Assembly (NCBI RefSeq): GCF_030463565.1
Contig: NC_134651.1
Coordinates: forward strand, 12,288,734 to 12,352,733
Reading direction: 5' to 3'
Source of the DNA: Pelecanus crispus
Lineage: Eukaryota; Chordata; Aves; Pelecaniformes; Pelecanidae
DNA length: 64,000 bases
Positions within the stretch are counted from its first letter, which is position 1, and each line of letters begins with the position of its first letter. Positions 12,377-25,900 of the stretch are shown here, one piece after another. The notes beneath the pieces were generated by a model. The model saw only the letters and a list, made by a program, of their open reading frames with translations, was not told the DNA's origin and made no database searches. The position numbers and the translations under genes were made by a program.

Positions 12377-13310
12377 TGATGAGCAGGAGGACACGGGGGA
12401 ACTGGGACCGGCTTCCCCCACCACCAGCATCCATCTCACCCTGGCACCCATCCCATGGTGGGGAGTGGGGCAGGAGCAATGGAGTGGTCCCCGCCTCTCT
12501 GTGCCATCCAGTTGGGATGTGAAGGCTGTTTTTCTCGTCAGCACTGCACTGGGGACACAGCAGCGGTGGCCATACTGTGCGCTGGATGCATTGCACCTGC
12601 TGCATTCAGCACTGGGGCATCCCTCGTGGTGCGGGGACGGCTGGCTTCTACGTCAGGGATATGCCAGCGATCCCCCAAAACATCCCATCCCTCCCGGCCC
12701 AGTGGGGTGAGCCCATGGGTGCAGGTGTCAGGGGTGTCAGGCACTCCAGGCTGTTTCGGGACACTGTGCTGAGTGGGTGCCCTGAGAGGTGCTCGCACCC
12801 AGGGTTCAGACCCACAGGGGCGGGAGAGGTTTGCACAGGCTGGAGTGGGGAAAGAAAGGTCTGTGGGTGCCTTCCCCCTCGAGACCTCCCCAGGGCCCTC
12901 TGGCACTGACATGCCCCTGATTTTCATGCACATCCCTTTGGTGGTGCCAGCCGGTGTCTGACTGCAGGGTGCCTGTACGGCTCCTTGCTCCCAGCCTTCC
13001 TCCCACCCTATGCCCCCAAGGGCAAGGGAAGGAGCGCGGCTGCTCCCTCCAGAGCCGGAGCCTGCAGGGGGAAATACAGGGCAATGGGAGCCGCAGGCTG
13101 CCTGCAGCGCTGAGGCGCAGCTCTGTGCCTTCCCCGGGCCCCACAAACACGCCCCGCTCTCCCCACTCCAACGCACATCTGGTGGGTGCCACCCTCCTCT
13201 TCCTCAGCCTGCCATGGTCCCCTGCACCCCCGGGAAATGTGGGGAGCCCTTCTCCATCCCTGCCCTGCACAGGCCGAGCCTCATTGGGAATTAAAAAAAG
13301 CCATTGGCCT
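12377..13310 (+). other. Probable NMUR1 3' UTR
   Basis: No other gene begins here. The first good poly(A) signal after the NMUR1 stop is ATTAAA at 13290-13295, followed by GT-rich sequence (GTTGTGTCC near 13325), which would give a 3' UTR of about 0.9 kb. The next canonical signal is AATAAA near 16107. Without transcript data the true end is uncertain. Confidence 0.35.
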
Positions 13311-16300
13311 GATCTGTGCCCTCGTTGTGTCCCGCAGCTCTGCTCCCAGCACAGGACTGAACCCGGGCCATCCTCCCGGGGGGTGACAGGCAGGCCATGC
13401 GGTGATGGGCACCGGGGTGTCCCACCGGCTCTGCCTGTGGGCTCTGCTGCCATGGTGGGTTTTCGGGGTCAGGCGGGCTCAGGGCACGGCACAACGGGAT
13501 GCATGCACCCTTCCCAGTCTCCAGGATGCTCTGGCCAAGATGGAGCTGGGGCCATTGAGGGGGGGAGCTGCCTCCGGAGCGGTGGCGATCAATCTGTCCC
13601 CAGACACACAGCTCCGGAAATGTCACAAAAATGCCAGGGAGCGCAGGCTGCCTGGTTGTGCTCCCCCAGGCTGGAAGGACCCATCGATTTACTGTCTGAG
13701 ATCGATGCCGCTGACTTCCTGGCGTACGCCAGGTCCTCCCGCAGGATGAAGTATCGAGGCTCTGAAATGCCACCTGAGGGGCTGTCCGAGCAGCTTGAGC
13801 TCTTGCCTCGCGTGACTTCCCCAGCCCCAGTGCCCCCCGGCCAGCCGGGGAGGCTCCCCTGGCTCGGCGTCCCACAGCGTGGATGTGCCAGCGGGGCTCA
13901 CCGCTGAGCAGAAACACCAGAGGAGCAAGCCCCAGGCAGAGCGCTGGCAGGGGCATCACTGCCTGCTACTGCTCTGCTTCCAGCCCCTCCTAAGCACATC
14001 ACACAGGGCTGCAGCCAGGCCAGCCACCCAGAATGGGCAGGATTTGGGGCTTGCAAACTCCCTCCTGCCCCCGTTGACCTGGTCCCTGGCTCGGGAGCAG
14101 TGTGGCCAGTTTCCCCCTACTCCCCATCCCCACAGCAGCGTCTGCTGTGGGCAAAGCCCTTCCTCAGCCCTTGTGGGGTCCTGCTGTGTGCTGCTAGGTG
14201 AGGGTGGGCGTGGGGCTGCAGTAACTTTGCACTTTGAGGTCCTGCCGGCTGCTCGCAGCCTTTCTCTGGAGGATGTCAGCATGGCCAAGGGCATCGAGAT
14301 CCATCTATTTCCTTCCCTCTCTGGCTCCCATCGCTGATGGTCCTGGCAGGGGACAGCACCCTGGCAGCTGTGCAGGGCCCCTTGTCACTGCTGCGCAGGT
14401 GGACGTGACTGATGCCTCTTCGATGGCCATTATTGCCCCATCTCATTTCACCCGGCAGCTTCCCCGGCTGCAAATCTGCAGGGAATGGCTTTTTAATAGG
14501 TGGTCAATAGCATTTTATTACGCAGTGACAGCTGCTTGCATGGAGCTTCGGGGTCCCTCGTGCTGCGAGTCAGGAGGACGCATCCCCCTGCTCATGAGCA
14601 GCTGGGCTGTGTGAGGGTATGGCTGCGGCTGCTGCAGCTCAAGCTCCTTGGTCAGTGCCAGAGGACAGTGTGTGTGTCCCCAGGGTTTTTTTTGGGGGGT
14701 CCTGGGGCTCAGCACAGCTGGAGTGGAGTTCAGAGCAGCCAGAAAGGTGAGGCACTGGCTTCGCCTTCATCCAGTCTTGTGTCCCCAGTTGCCCTGCCAT
14801 CTGATCTGGGACTCCCTGTCCTCCTCGGCTACCCCAAATTCCTCTCTCGGAGGTGCAGAAGGAGAATGTGCTGCTCAGGCCCCAGTGTCAGGTGGTGATG
14901 CTGGGGGCTGCCCCACCACCCGCCCCCCCGTGCACAGCTGGGCCAGGGATCACCCTGAAAAGCACCCCGAAGGCTTGCCAAAGCCGCAGCTGCAGCACAG
15001 CCAGTGGCACCTCCTGGGTGAAGATGTGCAGGCAAACTTTGCTCCCCTGGCCGGGGTTTTGTGACAGCGTGTGGAGACAGCCCCATGTCCCCAGGTACCG
15101 CATGCCAGCCAGGCTCACAAGAGATGCTGCTGTTGAAGGGTCCCAGGCAAGCCCTTTAATCCCGTAATTAATTTTAGTAAAAGCTGCAGTCAGGGCATGA
15201 AACCTAACAAAAAAGGAACTGATCTTCCAGGGGAGAACGATTTCACGGAGAGGGTTTTACACCTTTTACATCACCAGGAAGGCAGTGGCTGTCAGCTCCT
15301 GCCTGCCTCAGGCTCATTGCAGCCCCCCCAGAAGGGAATTTATGGAGCCTGCTTGCTCCAAGGATGATGCTCCCCACTGCCCTGTGCCCTTGGGGTCAGC
15401 CTGGTCCCCTGCCACCTTGCTGGTATAAACCAGAGGGATTATTCCTGCCGGGGAGGTGGTATAGAAGCAGAGACCCCTGGGGGGCGAGGCAGCGGAAGCC
15501 AGGGATGGGGCAAGTTGCTCCCACTGCTCCCACCCATGTAACTGGCTGGGGGGATTGACAGGCACTTCAGGATGGCCGTGCGGGAAGGAGGATCCCAAAA
15601 CACTGCCTGGGAGTTCTCACCAAGTAAATAATCCTTTCAGGACCCAAGGGAGGCTGGAGGCGACAGAGCAGAGGGACGTCGGGGGGCCAGTAGCGGGGGG
15701 GGAGTGAGCGGATGCCATTGCTCCGGGTCTTTGCTTGGAGCTGGGGGAAGCATCTCTCTGTCCCTGCAGTACAGAGCACGTGGCCGAGTTGGGCTCCACG
15801 CCACCCTCTCCTCTTCAAACGCTTTGTTTCCAAAGAGCCGTTTCCCAAAAGTTGTCCATCTGTCCTCCCAGATTCACGGCAGCATCTGTCCAATGGCCAG
15901 TTCCTGCCTAACCACCCGCTCCCAGCCCTGGGGGAACCCTCCTGCCCCCCCGTGCCCACTCAGCACCCCCATGGCGAGCACCCATCCCTCCTCCATCACG
16001 TCCAGTCCCACTCCCAGGAGACTCCCTCTCTCCCAGCAGCTCGTGGAGCTGTTTTCTCCCCGCGCTGCCGCACACCCTGAGTGACACAGTATCTTCAGAG
16101 CTTCCAATAAAAAGATTTATCACCTTAGCTTTGGGGATTAAAAAGCAATCCATCTGTGAGGCTGCCCCAGCCTTGTAAGGCTTTTTTTTTTGTGCTGTGG
16201 TTGTTTGCAACAGGCATGGGGTGGTATTTTTTTTTCCTTTACAGAGCCAAACTCAAGTTTTACAGTGATTGCCTTGTATATTTGGAGCCATGATAGATGG

Positions 16301-19300
16301 CTCCAGAGAACGCCAGTGGATTTTTTTGCCTCCCCTCCTCAATAAGCCAAGGGAAGGATTGTTTTTTGCTTCCTTCGTGTAGCCGTGGTATGAGGAAAAC
16401 TCATACAGCGTGAATTTGGCAAAGCCCTCGCATGCCTGGGAGCGAGCGGTCCCTATCTGGGGCCAGGCAATGGGGTGGATTCAGGCTGCCCAGCTATGGA
16501 TATGGCATGGCAGCCTTTCCCACCGAGCTCCCAGCCTTTGCGAGGGGAGCAGGAAAGCAGGAAAATGTAAATGCCAGGAAACCGCAGGGATGTGCTGGGT
16601 TTGAGCTCGGCACTGATTTAGGTTGCTTTTTGAACTATACTTAAATTATTCCTCTTACTCCAGGATAGTGGTGGTGGTGAAAAGCTAACACCTAGTGCCT
16701 GCAGACTGGTGATGGGCAACATAGAGGTAGGCAGGAGGACAAACGGACAGGTGAGGGAAATACATGTAGGGTTTGATTCTGCTCCTCAGGGACACCCGCG
16801 GGCTCAGTTTTTAGCCGCACACTGAAGGCAGCCCACCTTCCTGCCTGGCTCCTCGGTGGCTTCCCAAAGAGGCAGGACTCATGTAGGAACCAGCTTTCCA
16901 GGCAGACGTGTGCTGCAGGGAGGCTGGGAAGAGGCGATGTGGGAAGCACAGCCCAGCCCAAGGGCCCTGGATGGAGGGGCTCAGCCACGGCTCTGGATGC
17001 TCGGGCTGACTCACAGCCATGTTGCGGTGTGACTGTCACCTGCACTGGGGATGGTTTGCTCCATGTCACAGCAAACCCAAGAGCCCTGGAGGGGCTGGGC
17101 CACATCCTTGAAGGGATGGGCTCCCCGTACCCCACCTGTCCCCACTTAGGGCACAGAGGGAGGGGACACGCTTTGCTAGATGGGCAAAGGGCATCTCCAA
17201 GAAATGAAGGTCTGTGTGTTAAGGACTCCCCTACCTGAAATCCCACCGTCCTCATGGCAGGGTGATGGGAAGGACAGACGTGCGATGCACAGTGCCCTTC
17301 CCACAGCCTAGCAGCAACACGCAGGGACAATTTCAGGGGAAAAGTGGCCCATTAAAGCCACCGGGCACCTTCACAAGCATAACCTAGGGCAGGATTAAAA
17401 CCCCGCTGCAATGGGTTAGAAGAGACAGACTGTCTGGTTAGCCCACGCCTTTTCCCAACGACGTGTTGTTGCTAAAGATGACAGAATTGATGTCAGAGGA
17501 GCCTGCATGATGCTTAATTTGGTTCATGGGGACACTTTGGTTAAGAAATGAAAGTGAGGCATAATTAGCATGGCATTAAGTGGATAAAAGCTGGCTGGAT
17601 GGCAGAGCTCCAGGGCAAGCAGGGACTGCTAACAACTGGCTGCGATTGCCGACGGGACTGGGGGGATCACACTCAGCCCCAGGCCCCTACATTGTCCCTG
17701 AGCATTGTCCCCAAGCAGATCCTGGGACTAGGGGGGTGCAAGTGGCAGACCCCAAGATTGACCTGTGGGACAACAGTCTGCAAAGGGCCTCCCCCCAGCC
17801 TGCAAAAGCCATGTTTGGGGTCCCCAGCACCCAGCTCACATGTCCCAGGGGTCTGCCCTGGTCCCCTGCGTGGATGGGGATGAGGGGACACTGGCTTGCC
17901 AGGCCTCATTGGGATGGAACAAATTCCAGCATGAAGAGGATGGCTAGGATGCCCAGACTGGAAAAAGCTAACTTTTATCTAGTTTTATATATGCTTAGGA
18001 CCAGTGAAACATGAGCACATGTTCCCAAGGGTGGTGGTGAAATCCCTTGAAGGGAAATGCCCCCCCACGGATTGGGTGCTTTTCTGTAAGCTCCTTCCAA
18101 TGCAGTTTTGAGGGTATTTACTTCTGCTAAGGACCCAGTCTGTGTTACAGTCAGGAAGGGAAGGACAGCCCTCGCTCCCCAATCCACTCTGCCCCGACAG
18201 CATCTTCCCCTCCCTCTCAGCATCCAAAGCACCCAGTGGTACCTGGGGTGACCCCCTCCAAAATGAGTTTGCAATGAAAACAAGTAAAAACCCAAGACAT
18301 GGACCTGCGCTCAGAGCTAGACCCCAGCTGTCCCTGCTGCAACATTATTATAGCAGCAGACTTTAATTACAGGGTTTTATCGCTCTTTGTGCTTATCATG
18401 GCAGCCAGGGCGAGTTTGCCTTCTCATTTGGGAACTATTCAACGTGACACATTGGAGAAAGCTGTCCAAGAGGCATCTGAAGGCAAAACACATCTTTCTT
18501 GTTATCTTTCCCGAGTAGGTAGAGTGACTGTCTCACAGTAATGACCATCTCACATTAACGATGCTGAGACCAAGTGTGAGACATCCCCTCCTACCCCCAG
18601 AGCTCACACAGGATGGTCCCAGCTGGCCCTGGGGCTAAAAGCCAGACCAAAAGCTATTTCACACAGGAATCAGCCTGGGGCTGCCAGGAGGGGAGGACAT
18701 GGGTGCCCAGTGGGTATTTGGCAGAGATGAAATGGAGCAGCTTTCCCAAGCAAGCCCCTTCCCATGCCCTGGCAGGCAGGTGCCTGCAGGTATGGGAGCT
18801 GCCAACAGGCAGCAGAAAATAAAGACACAGAAATAAATCTGGTTTTCTTCAGCTCCTGTGCCTGACCTCTGCAGGGACAGCTGATAAAAACCTTTGCTGA
18901 CTGACACTTGCCTGCACCAGCTCAGAAAGAAGCTCAGCAGCGCTGCCCTCCTTTGTCCCCCAGCCAGGTCCTGCCCAGGTGATGCTCCTGGGAAGGGGAA
19001 ATCCCTGGAGAGCTGCAGGCTTGTGGCAAGTGGTGGACAAGATCCTGCTTTCCTCAGGGCAGGCCTTTGGCTTGTTAGTCCAAGTTGCTTTCAGGCAACT
19101 TTCAACCCAAAAAACATCCCTACAGGTTGCCTGGTCTCTCTTGGCAGGGCCAGACCCTACAACCCATCAGTCTCCATGTGTCCTCTCCCATGGCAGTGGC
19201 CTCAGCACACACATGGGTGTCCCCTCCCCAGCCAGACCCCATTGTAGCAGGCACCTGCTTTTCAGTGCCCTGCTTGCAGGGAGAAATGTAAGCCCTGACC

Positions 19301-22300
19301 CCACTTCTCCCTTCCTGGCATCTCCCACTGCCCCCACTACTGCAGCCCCTAGATTACCACTGCCCCCCCAACATACCAACCCCTCCAGCACTTGGCTTGG
19401 TTTAATTCCTTTTAATTTCTCATCCCATGCTTAGAACAGCTGGGACCAATTTGCTGCTGCTGTCACCAGAAAGAAATCAAGTTAATGACAAGAAAGTCAT
19501 TATAATTTAGGAGACCCATCAAGCTTCACTGCTGTATTAATGAGGAACAGGAGAGGTGCTGCCTGCCCTGCTCTTCTCTCCCACTCCCTCAGCTCCTAGT
19601 CATCCCAGGAGCCTGTTAGCAATCCCAAGCTGACTTTTTGCAGGTACTGCCTTGTATTTGCACCATGGTCTGAGCCCCTCTGTTTAAGACCTCTTTGCTC
19701 TTCCTGGTGTCTTCAAGTGATTTCTGCTCTGGTTAAAGGAAGACCCATGTCTCTTTCCAGCTCTTTGGTTGTCCAGACTAATCCTGGCCCCCGCTCCAAA
19801 CCTCTCTGCCGATGCTGATTTAAACAACTGCCTTGCACAGATGGAAAACCAAATGGTTTGAGCTGGGTTTCATTTCTATTTTTCTGTGGCAATCCCAGCT
19901 TGCAGGCAGTGAGTCCATCTGGCAGGATCCTGAAACGCAACAGCAGCAAGTACCACGCAAAAGCATCATCTGCGGGAGCCCCACAAGATGAGGGCTGGGT
20001 GAGGACTTCTTCAGCCCCCTGCCATGGAAGAAGGAAGATAGATGAGAGTGATTTCTACTGACTGTGTGGTGGATGGTTGAATTAAATATACAGCAGCAAA
20101 AAGCTAAAAGAAAGAAAACACAGTAAATGGTGATAACAGGACTTAAAAGCACCTGTTTGTACCCAGTCAGGGTGGGTGAGTGTGGCAACTGAAGCATTTA
20201 AAGATTTTTCCTCCTGGAAAGAGGATTTGTGTCTCTCTGCTGATGTTCCTTGTGCAGATATAACTGGGAGATGTAATGGAGTTTAACCCTCTTCCAGAAG
20301 CCACGGTTTGCAGTAGGAAGCCACCCATCCATCCTGGGAGCTGAGATTGGTCTGATGGGTCATATCTGCGAGCATCTCCTCCCTTGCTGGGAGCACCAGC
20401 CTTTGAGATGTCTCTGCATCTGCTTGCTGTTCCTCCCAGCAACTCGCCTGCTTCCTTGCCCCAAAAGTTTCACATCCCCCTGGTGCAACAGCTCCAGAGC
20501 TGAACAGGGCCTTTGGCAGACACTTGTGCAATTTTATTCTGCATGTGTGGATTGGGAGAGGCTGGGGTCAGTGGTGAAACACCCTGTGTGTGGCTCATGG
20601 TTTTCCCCCAAGACCTTCTAGAAACAGGTTTGGAGATCTCCAGCCCCATTCAGGTGGTCCCAACACCCAGCTTTTTTGTGCCAGTGATAATTCTGGTTGC
20701 AAAGCCTGACTGCGCTCGAGCCAGAATTTGGGAGAACAATTTAAAACAGTAGGAAACACCAAGCCAAGCAATCTGGTATCCTTTCGATTTAGCACCCGGA
20801 CGGAGCCAGACCATCTCCAAGCACAAGCTGCAGGGAGACGTGGTCCCACCGCAGCCCCACTCTGCCAAGGGGCTTGCTTCAGCCGCATCCCCTCCTTGCC
20901 GGTGAGAACAGGTCCTCTCCTGTGCTGTGACACCAGTGGGTGTGAATTCACAGGTCACCCCAGGGTAACTGTTTTTGGCAGCTGGGATGCTTGTGGGTGT
21001 GATGTGGCAGAAGGGCACTTGCTGGTGTCTTCAGGACCTTCTGGTCTAATTTCCCCTCACCCAAGAGGCTGCTCTGTGCCCAGTACCAGCCCTGCAAAAA
21101 CAGGCTCATCCCCCAAGAGAAGGTTTTAATGGTTTTTGCAGAAAACAGCTGGGTGCTTTGCTGCGAGCCACCACGTTGCCGCTGTCCCCTCTGAACTCCC
21201 CCCAGTTTGCTGCCTGCGCTCCATCCTCAGTGGTGGTAGGAGGAAGATCTCCTTTCTGCAGGTGAGAGCAAGGACAGAAGCAGAGGTAGAAAAAGAGACC
21301 CTGATTTTGTGCAAATACCCCCTTGGGTCCGAGGCTCTGCGGGAAAAGGGAGAGGACTGAATATGAGCGAGCAAAGCTGGACTCCCCCTGCTTGGTGCAT
21401 TTTTGCACCCTCCAGCCCTTTCAGTGCTAGATGTACCTTTTAATACCTAGAGGGTGAAGGTTTAGGCTATGCAGCACTGCACAAATTCTGCACTAATGAC
21501 AGTGCAAGTACAGCTCGGTGCTCTTTTAGATCCGTTAAGGTTTGCCTTTAGCTAATTTTTCAGCAAAGCTGGTGGCCGGGGCAGGGACCTGGGATGCGCT
21601 TGTCTCCCCTGCCTTTGCCGGGGGTGGGAGCGGCTCTTGGCCCCCCACGCTTGGCCAATCTGCAGGATCATTTTGTTAGCCCCAGCATGGTTTTTAGCCA
21701 AGGCTTTGGCAGAAGGTGGATGGTGAGACCAGGCTGCGTGCTAACCCTTGTGCTGCTGCTGCCCCAGTGTGCAGGAGGGCTTGGGCCAGTCCTGTAAAGA
21801 AACTGCCCGTCTCCTGTCTGTGCACAGGCAGCCTTCACCCGCATCGTGATGGAGCCGCTTGAAAACTGAAGGCCAAGGAAAACCCATTTAAATAAAGAAA
21901 CCTGGCACTACTGTGGCTGGAGACGTTTGGGCTTTCCCTGAAAATTGCCCTTTCTCTTCTGGACCTTTCTCCCAGCGCGATCTCCTTTTGCAGATGGATT
22001 TTCCCCCTCCCAGCCTCTGGCTCATCTGCCAGGGGCCTTTTATCACCTTCCAGGTCTGGGAGATGCTGGCCCTGCGGCGGGAAGTGCCTTGTGCAGAAGA
22101 GCTCAGTTTTCTGGGGAGTGACGCCCCGAGCCAGGGTGAGGACGCAGGTGCAGGGTGAGCCCCAGTGAGGCGGTGGGACCGGTTCGGGTGCTCCTCAGCC
22201 GAAAGGTGCAGGGTGACACCACCCACCTTGCAGAAGCCCCAACCAATTTCAGCAAGTTTAGACATGAGGCTGTGAGGCTCACAGCCCAGAGGATGCTGGG

Positions 22301-22900
22301 TTTTGCACCCATAGCGGTGATGATTCATTCTGCTCCTAAAAAAGGGCGCAAAGTGAGCACTGCTCCACAGCACAGACCCCAACCTCTGCCCATTGCTGCA
22401 CGGCCACGTCCTGAAGCCTCAGAGCAAAGGGGTGCGGAGACCCAGCAACAGCAGCACGCTTCCCTTCCCCTCACAGCATCCTCAGGAAACACGTTTTGCT
22501 CCTAATATCCCAACAAACCCTTAGCGAGGCTTTTATGCACGCATACGTACCAACATAGGTATGTATTTAGGCAAACCTAGATCTCAGAAAGGCTTTTCTA
22601 GAGGAAATGAGGCAGCTCATCCAGTCAGGGCTGCCTTACCTGGCAAGGTGGAAGACTGGGAGCACCAGGCACTCCTCCTCCCCTGACTCAGTGTCCCCCT
22701 TTGGTCATTCCCAAAGAGCGAGAGGCACCTTCTTCCTCATCCCTGGAGGCTGTAGGAAAGCATCTTCCCTTCTCTTTCTTTCCAGCCTTATTTTTTTTCA
22801 AGACTCTTTAAAGAAATACACTTAAACAGTCTAGATTTCAAGCCGTGAATCAAATCTTTGGGAGAAATGTAACTTCACGAAGCTAAATCAGACAATAAAC
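13311..22900. other. Intergenic, no gene recognised
   Basis: The sequence is GC-rich at first, then mixed. Open frames show no domain or splice structure I can support. AT-rich islands with TAAT motifs occur at about 15160-15200, 16080-16400, 17460-17580, 18340-18420 and 19490-19560 and stand out from their surroundings, but nothing in the sequence shows they are functional. Confidence 0.55.
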
Positions 22901-25900
22901 AGTGCTTGGAGGTTACTTATCCTGCTCTGAATAATTGTAAAAAACCCTCTTTTTCCAAGCAACAGGGTACCCAGGGAGTCCGTTCTCCTGGGCAAGGCAA
23001 GAAAGTGCCAACTACTTGTAAATTATATTAATGGACCTTTTATTGGGCAGATGCTATGTTATTGGACTGTGGCATGGGGCAGAGAAAGTAATGAAGGCAA
23101 ATGGTGCAGAGCCACCAGAGAAACAAATCAAATAAGGGTTTGACAACATGATCTGCACTTGTATTTGCTCAGAGAAAATTGCAAGTGCTTTTGGTCTTCG
23201 TGCTGGAGGCCAGGAAGAGCTGCACCATCTCCCCTATCCTTGGGCAGGGCTTGCTGACATGGATTTGAGAGCTTGGATGGAAATTGTGCCTCTGGTGGCT
23301 TTTTGGGCCATGTCTGCTCTGTATCTTGAAGTGGCTGCAGGTGAGGTGCTGGGTTAACCCAGCGTGCCATGGCTGGAGGGACAACACCTTGCTCATGGGG
23401 AGGTGAGAAAAAACTCAGCAGAGGATAGTCTTGAGAAGGGTCCCCTCTCCCCTTGCTGCTGTGGGTCCTTCCTTCCTCCACCTTCTGTAAACGGGCCTTA
23501 TCCAGCCTGCCTGGCCACAGGACATGGGACTGCTGCCCTGTGCTGGACTCTGAAGACCCCACAGGTGGGATGTTGTGCAGCCACCATAGTGATCTCCATC
23601 CTTCGCTGGGTGAGACCCCTCGGGGAGTGCATGGTACCTACCGGCACGCCACGCTTTGAGGGTCAACACCACCTCTCCCAGTGAGCAAATCGCCCTCTCC
23701 GGCTTGGAGCAGCGCTCGCTCGGCCATGTTTTGATGTGGTTGACCCCAGGCAGTGTGCAGTCTCTGCCCTGTGCTCCACATGGTCTGCATGATAATAAGC
23801 TAAAGCAGCCAGCTAATTATTGGGAATATAGAACCTGGCAGGAGGTGGGCAGACCCTGCTCATGCCTGAGCCATGGCTTGTTATAAAAGGGTTTCTCTGC
23901 TCAGATTTATCTTCCTGATCCCATGGCTGACAACATCCCAGCGCTGTGCCAAGGGCAGCACTGACGCTCAGAGCCCAGACCCCCATCCCCACTGCCCATC
24001 CATTGTGTGGCTGGGGGGGGCTTCCCTGGGGTAGGGGCTGCCTGCCCCCTCCACGGTCCTCCTAGCCCTCCCCTGTCCCCCAAGATCCCCGGGAGAAGTT
24101 CTCACTCCTGCAGGTCATCACTGCACTAATTCAGGTCCTAAGGTTTTTCACTTCAAGCTCTCGTCCCACATAACAACCATGTTCCTTGGGAGCAGCTCGT
24201 GCCCCTTCCTAGCTATGATATAAGCGATTATTAATGTGTTAGCGTTGGGCTGCTGAACGATAATGTCTTTATAGTCCATGGCATTAAGCACTTAATTACC
24301 CAGCGGGATGAATTGATGTACGTCTTTCTTTGCTCTACAATTAAAACTGAGCAGGAGAGATGCAGTGTAATTTTCAGTCTGCTTTAAGCTTCCTCCGCCG
24401 TTTTGTGTGCAGGGAGATGAGCTGATGGCTTGTAAGGGATGGGAAGGAGAGGACTTTTCCCCAAGAAACCATGTTCTTGCCTCCCTCCTAGGATGCAGAC
24501 ATCATGATCACACACTTGCCCACCTTAATGAGACACCACTGGCTTGTTCAGGACCAGGTTTCAGGTCTGACAACACCAACAGTGGGAAAATTATTGCTCT
24601 GAATCTAATTTTTAACTACAGTCATAGGAAGTTTGAAAGCAGTGGTTTTAACTCGCACTCTGCCAGTGGGAATTCCCGTGGCGAGAGCTGGTAAGTGAAA
24701 TGGCCCAATGTGCTGCTGGGACAAGGCACAAACAGCCTGAGAGTGGTCCAGGCTGGGGAAGTACTTCCAGCCCTTATTTTTAACCTCCTTTTGATGGAGC
24801 TTGCTGCAGAGGCCAGGGCAGATGGAGGGTGAAAGCTGGGTGGGCTCAGCATCCCTGGCGCTGTGCTGGTGACTCCTGAGCTCTGACCTTCCCTGGGCTC
24901 TTGGGTGGTCTGTACAGCTCAACACCAGCCCAGGTCGCTTGAGCTCTGCAGGTACAGTCAAGTGCAAAGTGACACTTCCCAAAACGCTCGGCTCGTGACT
25001 GGACCTCCCGATGCAATCACGAAAGCCCTTGGGGTGGCTGGTCCCTACTGCTGGCAAGTTGGGGCAGAAGCTTTGCAAATCTCATGGATGGGGTTCAGTG
25101 GGCAACTTCTGCTGGGACAACACAGCACAGCAGCTGCCAGGGAAAACATCAGACCATTTCCCACTAAGATAAAGAAGCCACCCAGCATGCTTTCCACAAG
25201 TACCAATTCCTGTTTCCAAGGGCAGTTTTGATGTGACTCTGATGGCAGGGATCTGCTGGCTCCCCTGGCAGAGGCTGGGACACATTATATTTGGGACATG
25301 TGTGTGTGTGCGCCTGGGGGTTGCAACAGGGGTCCCGAGAACAGCAGCGCACTGTGGCTCTGCTCTCTCCAGTTGCATTTAGCTCTGTCCTAGTTTTAGA
25401 GGTAAGGACATGGGGAAGCTCCAGGGTTGCCGTGCCACACTGCTCACTGCCTTCGCTGAGCGGTGGGTTCATGCAGCTCCCAAGGCAGGGAGCTCACCCC
25501 CTTGCTCGGATATAAACACAAAAATGGGATGAGCGGAGGGAGACTCCTGCTTTTCCAGTTTGGACTCAACAAAGATTCAGTTTTTTGTTTGAGAAGGAAA
25601 AAAAAAAAAAAAAGAAAAAAAAAATTCCCCTGGTTTGGGTTTGTTCCAGGCAGAGCATCTGCCTTCTGCTGGCCCCGTGCCCAGGAGCTGCCGTGAAATG
25701 GAAATAGCCCAACACAAGCCTGTGAGCAGAGGGAGCTTCCAGCAGGTAAAATGTGAGCGAGGAGAGGCAAAGCCCCGTGTCACTGCACTGTGGGCCTGTG
25801 CCAAGGGGCAGATGTGCTGAGCCACAAGCAGTTTGCAGATGTTTTACTTGAATCTCTCGACAGTCATCCCCGGGGACCTGGCACTTGTCTGGATACCGTT

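Noticed and set aside
12954-13907. Long plus-strand open frame (317 codons) downstream of NMUR1
   Set aside because: It begins with GTG, is proline/glycine/serine-rich low complexity, overlaps open frames on the other strand and resembles no family I know. It probably reflects GC-rich 3' UTR and intergenic sequence.
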